From NCBI GenBank assembly GCA_000697335.1, contig JNEM01014656.1, positions 1 through 12,923 of the forward strand: a stretch of DNA of 12,923 nt, written 5' to 3'. This document shows, one piece after another, positions 7,999 to 12,923 of this stretch (positions within the stretch are counted from its first letter, which is position 1; the number at the start of each line of letters is the position of its first letter). The notes below the pieces were generated by a model that was not told the origin of the DNA, did no database searches, and saw nothing but the letters and a program-made list of their open reading frames with translations. A program made the translations under genes and the position numbers. The stretch is from Conidiobolus incongruus B7586 (lineage: Eukaryota; Entomophthoromycota; Entomophthoromycetes; Entomophthorales; Conidiobolaceae).

Positions 7999-8052
7999 AC
8001 GCATTGTCTCTTTTCCAATTTTATAGACTATCCATTATAAATGTGCCTTTAG

Positions 8053-8058
8053 AATAAA
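8053..8058 (+). terminator. AATAAA poly(A) signal of gene B
   Basis: AATAAA lies about 55 bp past the stop codon, with the arm ending 10 bp later at 8068. It is the same arrangement as in gene A. Confidence 0.5.
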
Positions 8059-8068
8059 TTTAGATTTT

Positions 8069-9300
8069 ATAATCTGATTGAAAAATTTAAGCTATAAAGA
8101 ATTGTGTGAAAATAATTCATCAATTGAATAATGACTACTTTAAATTGATCTATTTTACATTTATCAAACATTGTTATTATATTTTTGATTTAGTATAATT
8201 ATAATAAAAATTAATATCAGGAATTTAAGGATCATATTTGCAACTCAAAATATAAATATCAAATATGATTTATCAGTTTCCTATTCAAAAATTCTGAATT
8301 TTAAAAAATTAAACAAATGTATTAGTTTGTAAGAAATAATAGATTAATTTATTAATATTCAGGAATATATAGGCTCAGCATAAATTATCAACTCTTATAT
8401 AGTATTTTAATAATATTTGTTAGATTTTATATTTGAATACTACTATTTATCAATAATTATCACATTCAAAATATTATCATTCATTTATTCATTGAGTTTG
8501 AGACTGAGAATACCAAAAACAATCAACTAAATCTTGATTAACGAAAATTTAGTATTGAAATAATATTAAAGTTATGTTTATTTATAATATAACGAAATAA
8601 CTGGGTTCAATTAAAATTCAATAATATGTATTTTAATATAGTCAAATTCCACTGATTAATTATAAATTAAATAATTTTAATTTCAAATTTAATTATTGTA
8701 TTTTTTAAAATAAAAGATCATATTTATTATATGAATTGAAAGTATTTATCTTCGTATTAAAAAAATCATTAATTAAATGATTTTAATAACCTAAAAAAAT
8801 TATTGGAGTTTATCAATTTTTTACATTTTTTAATATAATACTTGAAATGCTAAAAAGATAGTTATTAGTATGTATATTCTATACTATTGAATTTAATAAT
8901 TTATAAATGTAAAATTTAATATTCATTGGAATTATCAAATTAATACTAAATTACTATATTAATTTTTTAACACTAATACTTATATTTTATAACTTAATTT
9001 TTACCATTGAATTAATTTGTTTCAATTGAAATAATTTGGAATTTTATTTAGTCAAAAGTAATAGAGTTGACAACTAAGGTTTATGGTATATTAAATATAT
9101 AATAATAAATATACAATATATTTAATTTCTGAATATCAAGTTATTTATAAATATTATTTTAAATATCAAGTAAATATATTTGTAAAATTATATATATTTT
9201 GACTTATTTTAATATTTATATTTAATATAATTATGAAATTAAATTTTTATATTATGCATTAATAGTCAAATTAAAATTAAATATTTTATATAACTATAAA
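8069..9300. other. AT-rich gene-free stretch
   Basis: No coding region, RNA or transposase trace is supported. A perfect small inverted repeat, AAAATCATT, a 5-nt spacer, then AATGATTTT, is at 8763-8785. Confidence 0.45.
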
Positions 9301-9332
9301 TGTAATATATCCCATGGAATACTCTGTATAAA

Positions 9333-9376
9333 CAAGTAATTTCAAGGATAGGTAACTTAAAGGACAAGTAACTTAG
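9333..9376 (+). repeat. 16-bp tandem repeat, about 2.75 units
   Basis: CAAGTAATTTCAAGGA, then TAGGTAACTTAAAGGA, then CAAGTAACTTAG: successive imperfect units with an exact period of 16 bp. Confidence 0.6.
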
Positions 9377-9436
9377 TTTATTCTTTAATTCCTTATTTAA
9401 CTCTCCCTCTATTGAGTGTAATATATAATGCATATA

Positions 9437-9456
9437 TAATACATTCTAATGTATTA
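9437..9456. repeat. Perfect palindrome with 9-bp arms
   Basis: TAATACATT, a 2-nt centre (CT), then AATGTATTA. Partial pairing continues outward (AATGC near 9427-9431, GCATT near 9468-9472). Confidence 0.55.
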
Positions 9457-9458
9457 CA

Positions 9459-10155
9459 AATATAAGGCATTGTAAAATCAAGGTTAATTTAAAATTTGAT
9501 TCTAATTTGGTAATTAATAATTTATTCGGGTTGATTCCTAATTTTAATTTACAAAATGATTTCTTAAAATATGAATAAAATAAGGTAAATTTATAAGTTA
9601 AATGATAATATATAAAAAATGGTTAAATAATGAATTTAATAATTATTAAATATAAATATTACTTATACAAAAAATTATTTTTAAATAATAATTTATTCAA
9701 AATATTTTTATAATGTTTAATTTAAAAAATTTATATCAATATATAATAATTGATTATCAATAATAAAAGTATAATGTTGTATTATTTAATTTGTCACTTG
9801 ATATTTTAAGAAAATTTGATTTTACATTTATAAATTATTAAATTCAATAATATTTTTGTATATAAAATAGGTCTAATTATAAACTAGCAATTTAAATTAT
9901 ATATTTATTTGATTTTAATAAAATAATTAATAAATGATATATTAATTACTAATTATTAATTAAATAAAAAATCAAAATTTATAATATAATTTTAATAATA
10001 TTATTAGTGTAGAAATTAAGTAATGGTATAATTTTAAAATTGAAATTAAATAAATAAATTAATAAATAATATATAAAAATTAATGAATAATATAAAATTA
10101 ATAGCTTTTTTTATTATTAATAACTCTTTTCTATAGTTTTGATAAGCTTCTAATA
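9459..10155. other. AT-rich gene-free stretch
   Basis: This is low-complexity A/T sequence up to the left end of the Tc1-like element. I see no gene, RNA or transposase trace. The TA at 10154-10155 is the probable target site of the transposon. Confidence 0.45.
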
Positions 10156-11728
10156 CACTAACCTACAAAAGTGAGTTATAAAATCAAAAATATATATATT
10201 TTAATAAATAACTAAAACAATTGTATATATTAGATTACTTGAAACTATAATATATAATTAAGGTATATTATTTAATCATAAATAAATATATTTAGATATA
10301 TTTAGTAAACTATTAGCAAAAATATTAACCTTTAATATTTAACTAAGGTAAGTTATAAACTTACAGGTTTTTGAGATAAAAGGATATATTTAATAATATA
10401 TAACCATATTTTTTTTCTCTCTTTGTTATTATTTTATATAATATTTTATAGATATACTAAATTTTTTTTATTAGTATCATTATACTTAAATCCCTCTTTA
10501 AAAAAATCTATTTGTACATTAATCAACTTTATAAAAAAGGTAAATCAACTTATAATATTGTTAGAATTACTAGTGTTAGTTAGTTTACTATAGTTAAAGC
10601 TATTAAAAATAACAATAAAAAAACATTTAAACTTAAATTTAAGTGTGTTAAAATTATAGATGAATATAATAAGAAGTATATTTATAGGTTAGTTAATATA
10701 AGTAAATATAGTACTACTATAAAAATACAATAAGAACTATAAAATTATACAAGAATATTAGTTAACACAGATATTATTATATATATTTTATATTAACATA
10801 GATACCACTTATATTTTAAGAAAAAACACCCCTAATTAAAAAAATCCCACTGTAAAACTAGGTAAGAATTTAAATATCACTACTAATGTTAAACTAAAAC
10901 TAATTAAAGTAAAGTTATTTAATCTAATGAAACAAAAATATACTTTAATAAATTTGATAAAAAAGCTAAATATTTTAAAAAAGATACAAAATTATTTTAT
11001 AACTATTATGTTAATTTTACTTAAAAGTATAATAGTAGGTTAATTATTATTTAGGGATGTATATTATTTTCAAGTATAAAGTATCTTTATAAAGTTAATA
11101 AAGGAATTAATGTTAAAATATACTAAAATATTCTAAATAATAAATTAAAAAAAACCATTGAATAATATAAGTTAAACAAATCTAATATTATTTTTTAGTA
11201 AGATAATACCTTTTGTTATACTATAGCTTTTACTACCAAATAACTTAAAAATAATAAGATAATAGTTATAAAATAGCTTTTTCAATCTTTTTAATTTAAT
11301 CTAATTAAACACTTTTAGGATTAGTTAAAAAAAGTTATTAAAGTTTTCCCCCTAGTAAAAAATTTAAATCAACTTTAAAAATATGTTTAAGAAGCATAAA
11401 ACAAGATTAACCTTTTTTAGTATAAAAAGTTAATTGATTTTATACCCTACAAACTTAAAGAAGTTAGAAAAGCTAAAAGTAAATACACTAAGTTTTAATT
11501 TTTTTTTATCACCAAAAACCTACAAATTTATAACTCACCTTTGGTAAAATTTAAAAGTTTATATTTTAACCAATTAATAACTAAATATCATTATTTAATG
11601 ATATATATAATTAATAAATATAATAGATTTTAATTATTTAATCTAAATTTATTTTATTAAATATTAATTAAGTTATTAATAAAAATATAAGTGTTTTCAA
11701 TTTTATAACTTATTTTTACAGGTTAATA
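10156..11728 (+). mobile_element. Tc1-like DNA transposon, full span, decayed (copy 2)
   Basis: About 1.57 kb, bounded by inverted terminal repeats of about 35-40 bp: CACTAACCTACAAAAGTGAG at 10156-10175, and its reverse-complement counterpart ending GGTTAATA at 11721-11728. A TA dinucleotide stands on both sides (10154-10155 and 11729-11730), the Tc1/mariner target. Size, ends and transposase remnant agree with a Tc1-family element. Its 3' half also occurs at 1-640 in the same orientation. Base changes are overwhelmingly towards A/T. Confidence 0.85.
10476..11510 (+). pseudogene. Tc1-type (DD34E) transposase remnant
   Basis: Read in pieces on the plus strand, the 5' part recalls the Tc1 N-terminal DNA-binding domain (KKGKSTYNIVRITSVS and following residues, about 10530-10580). 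The 3' part holds a Gly-Cys-Ile block near 11054-11062 and a degraded FQQDN block at about 11190-11207, in which both Gln codons are now TAG and TAA. Exactly 35 codons after the Asp of this block (11202-11204) stands a Lys codon (11307-11309) within Asn-Leu-Ile-Lys; in Tc1 transposases this is the Glu of NPIE, so the D-34-E spacing is preserved while the catalytic Glu is lost. Stops are scattered throughout, so the element cannot move itself. Alignment confirmation would need a profile search against Tc1/mariner transposases. Confidence 0.8.
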
Positions 11729-11740
11729 TATTTAAAAAAT

Positions 11741-12760
11741 AGTTTTTTTTATTAAAAACTGAAATTTGATATTTTACAAACTAATTTAATTTATTTACAG
11801 GAATTTTTTTTCTTGTAAGTTGTTTTTTTAATTGTTTAAAACAATTATAATTATATAGGTTATAATCAAATAAATATACTAGATATAGTAACTCCCTTTA
11901 ATTTTTTTTATATAAAAAATTTTCTATAGCTTTAACTTTATATATTTTGCAATTATCATGTAAAATAATAGATATCTTTAATTTATATTAAAAACACCAT
12001 TTAAAAATTGTTTTATTTAAAAAAATATTATATAACTTACTATTAATTGATTTTGCTTGAGGTATTAAATAAGAAAACTATATACCATTATAATCTATTA
12101 CAATAATTAATATTTGCTTATATTTAAAGTATTTATTCATTAGAATTTAATAAATAGATTAATTTAACTTAACCTAACATTTTGTTTTATTTTTAAGTAA
12201 AGGATTATATAAAAAAATTTAAGATTTATTAATTATATATATTTATTGTAAAAACCTTTGTTTTTAATTATATTTTAATAAGTTTAGTATAACTATAGTT
12301 ACTCTAATTTTCTTTTAAGCTTTTATTAAATTATAAAATATCTATTTTATATTTTTATTAATTAATCTAAATTTAAACTTAAGTAAATATAACATGCTTA
12401 TATAATTAATATTAAATTACTTTGATAATTCTTTAATAGAAATAAAAGGGTATTTTTTAATATATTTTTTTACTTTATTAGTAAGTAAAAAAGTAACAAT
12501 AGAGATTAATCATTTAGATTTTAATAAATTTCAAATAATATTTTTTCTAGCTTTAAAATCACAAATCTAGTGATATATGGTAGTTTTAGATAAAATATTA
12601 TCTCTATAAGCTATTTGCAAGTTTTAAATGATTTTAGAGGGTTTATAGTTAAGTTTTAAAAATACAAAAATAAAACCTTTTGATAATCACAATCTAATTT
12701 AAATATAATTAAATTTAAGTATAAATTTTAAAATCAAAATATTTTAATAAAAAAAAATAA
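11741..12760 (-). mobile_element. Mariner-family DNA transposon, decayed
   Basis: About 1.0 kb on the minus strand, immediately beside the Tc1-like copy 2. The outer limits are set by a weak inverted match, TTTTTTTTATTAAAA near 11743-11757 and its reverse complement near 12741-12757, which in such AT-rich DNA is only suggestive. A full mariner is about 1.3 kb, so some sequence has probably been lost. The transposase remnant inside is much firmer than the ends. Confidence 0.65.
11790..12690 (-). pseudogene. Mariner (DD34D) transposase remnant
   Basis: On the minus strand, the N-terminal helix-turn-helix region is readable at about 12500-12640 (SKTTIYH-x-ICDFKA, matching the mariner pattern of a Thr-x-x-x-Trp-x-x-x-Phe helix followed by Lys-Ser-Lys and a Pro-Ile-Ser-like end). 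The catalytic region reads ISIILHDNCK at about 11949-11978, like the mariner block HDNA. Exactly 35 codons beyond this Asp (GAT at 11957-11955) is an Asn codon (AAT at 11852-11850) in Tyr-Asn-Tyr-Asn-Cys-Phe, where mariner has Ser-Asp-Tyr-His-Leu-Phe. The third catalytic Asp has therefore become Asn by one G-to-A change, and the spacing matches D-34-D. Several stops interrupt the frame. It is inactive. Confidence 0.8.
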
Positions 12761-12923
12761 TTAAAATTGAATATATAAATATATATATATATATAGTTTG
12801 AAAATATTTATTTTCATATATATATATATATATATATATAATCTTTCAAAATATATAATATGTTTGAAAGATCAAAAATTAAAAAATTTATCATTTCTTA
12901 ATTTCTATACTAATATTAATATT
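12761..12923. repeat. (TA)n tracts and hairpins at the window end
   Basis: Two TA runs (about 12778-12795 and 12817-12840) flank a small palindrome, GAAAATA-TT-TATTTTC (12800-12815). A perfect 10-bp inverted repeat follows: ATCTTTCAAA (12841-12850), a 12-nt loop, TTTGAAAGAT (12863-12872). No gene is visible. Confidence 0.6.

Larger units (their letters stand above)
7583..8068 (+). repeat. Inverted repeat arm B (486 bp), contains peptide gene B
   Basis: This is the inverted partner of 3407-3904. The 12-bp difference in arm length equals one coding tetrad. The identity includes 23 bp of 5' UTR and 70 bp of 3' UTR with only one base change, which indicates recent duplication or ongoing gene conversion. 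Confidence 0.92.
9301..9458. repeat. Compositional island; possible short solo LTR fossil
   Basis: This 158-bp stretch has visibly more G and C than its flanks. It begins TGTAATA and ends TATTACA, a TG...CA inverted end pair like that of LTRs. It also contains TGTAATATAT at both 9301-9310 and 9417-9426, so a 106-bp insert flanked by 10-bp direct repeats is an alternative reading. Inside are 16-bp tandem repeats (9333-9376) and a perfect palindrome (9437-9456). I see no clean target-site duplication, and no internal retroelement part is present. Confidence 0.3.

Noticed and set aside
9301-9458. Calling a complete LTR retrotransposon
   Set aside because: There is only one short candidate end, no second LTR, no primer site and no gag or pol trace nearby.
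11500-11600. Internal terminal-repeat-like motif ACCTACAAATTTATAACTCA in Tc1-like copy 2, with its counterpart near 430-455
   Set aside because: It lies at the same internal position in both copies with no TA-flanked break, so it belongs to the element rather than marking a nested insertion.
1-12923. CRISPR array or bacterial origin
   Set aside because: There are no regularly spaced repeats with unique spacers. The introns, UBC12 and the Zn2Cys6 gene show a eukaryotic fungal sequence.

Overview
The window looks like an AT-rich fungal nuclear genome. It has short spliceosomal introns of 51 to 54 bp with GT-AG ends, a Zn2Cys6 transcription factor (a fungus-typical class), a NEDD8-conjugating enzyme (eukaryote-only) and secreted preproproteins with Kex2-type Lys-Arg sites. 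The very high AT content and decayed Tc1/mariner elements would fit an early-diverging lineage such as Entomophthoromycotina (Conidiobolus-like). That placement is a guess from general resemblance, not from a search.

Layout. Positions 1-683 hold the 3' half of a decayed Tc1-like transposon, with its terminal repeat duplicated in tandem. Positions 691-2587 are AT-rich with no gene I can support. At 2649-2861 (+) lies a small two-exon gene for a secreted six-cysteine, knottin-like peptide. At 3477-3881 (-) is gene A, a prepropeptide whose predicted mature part is built of Trp/Cys tetrads with a cysteine at every fourth residue. At 4089-5612 (-) is a two-exon Zn2Cys6 regulator, and at 5840-6432 (+) a two-exon UBC12 gene; these two diverge from a 227-bp intergenic region. 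At 7606-7998 (+) is gene B, nearly identical to gene A but inverted and shorter by exactly one tetrad. Positions 8069-10155 are mostly empty AT-rich sequence with one compositional island at 9301-9458. Positions 10156-11728 are a second, full-span but decayed copy of the same Tc1-like element. A decayed mariner (DD34D type) on the minus strand follows at about 11741-12760, and (TA)n hairpins close the window.

The central 4.66 kb is bounded by arms of 498 and 486 bp that form an inverted repeat, differing by one 12-bp indel and one base. The arms cover each peptide gene from just downstream of its TATA-like box to about 10 bp past its AATAAA signal, roughly one transcript. UBC12 acts in neddylation of cullins; nothing in the sequence links it, or the regulator, functionally to the peptides. 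The most unusual content is the tetrad-repeat peptide pair, with a knottin-like gene beside it, which makes a small cluster of secreted cysteine-rich peptides between transposon-rich flanks.
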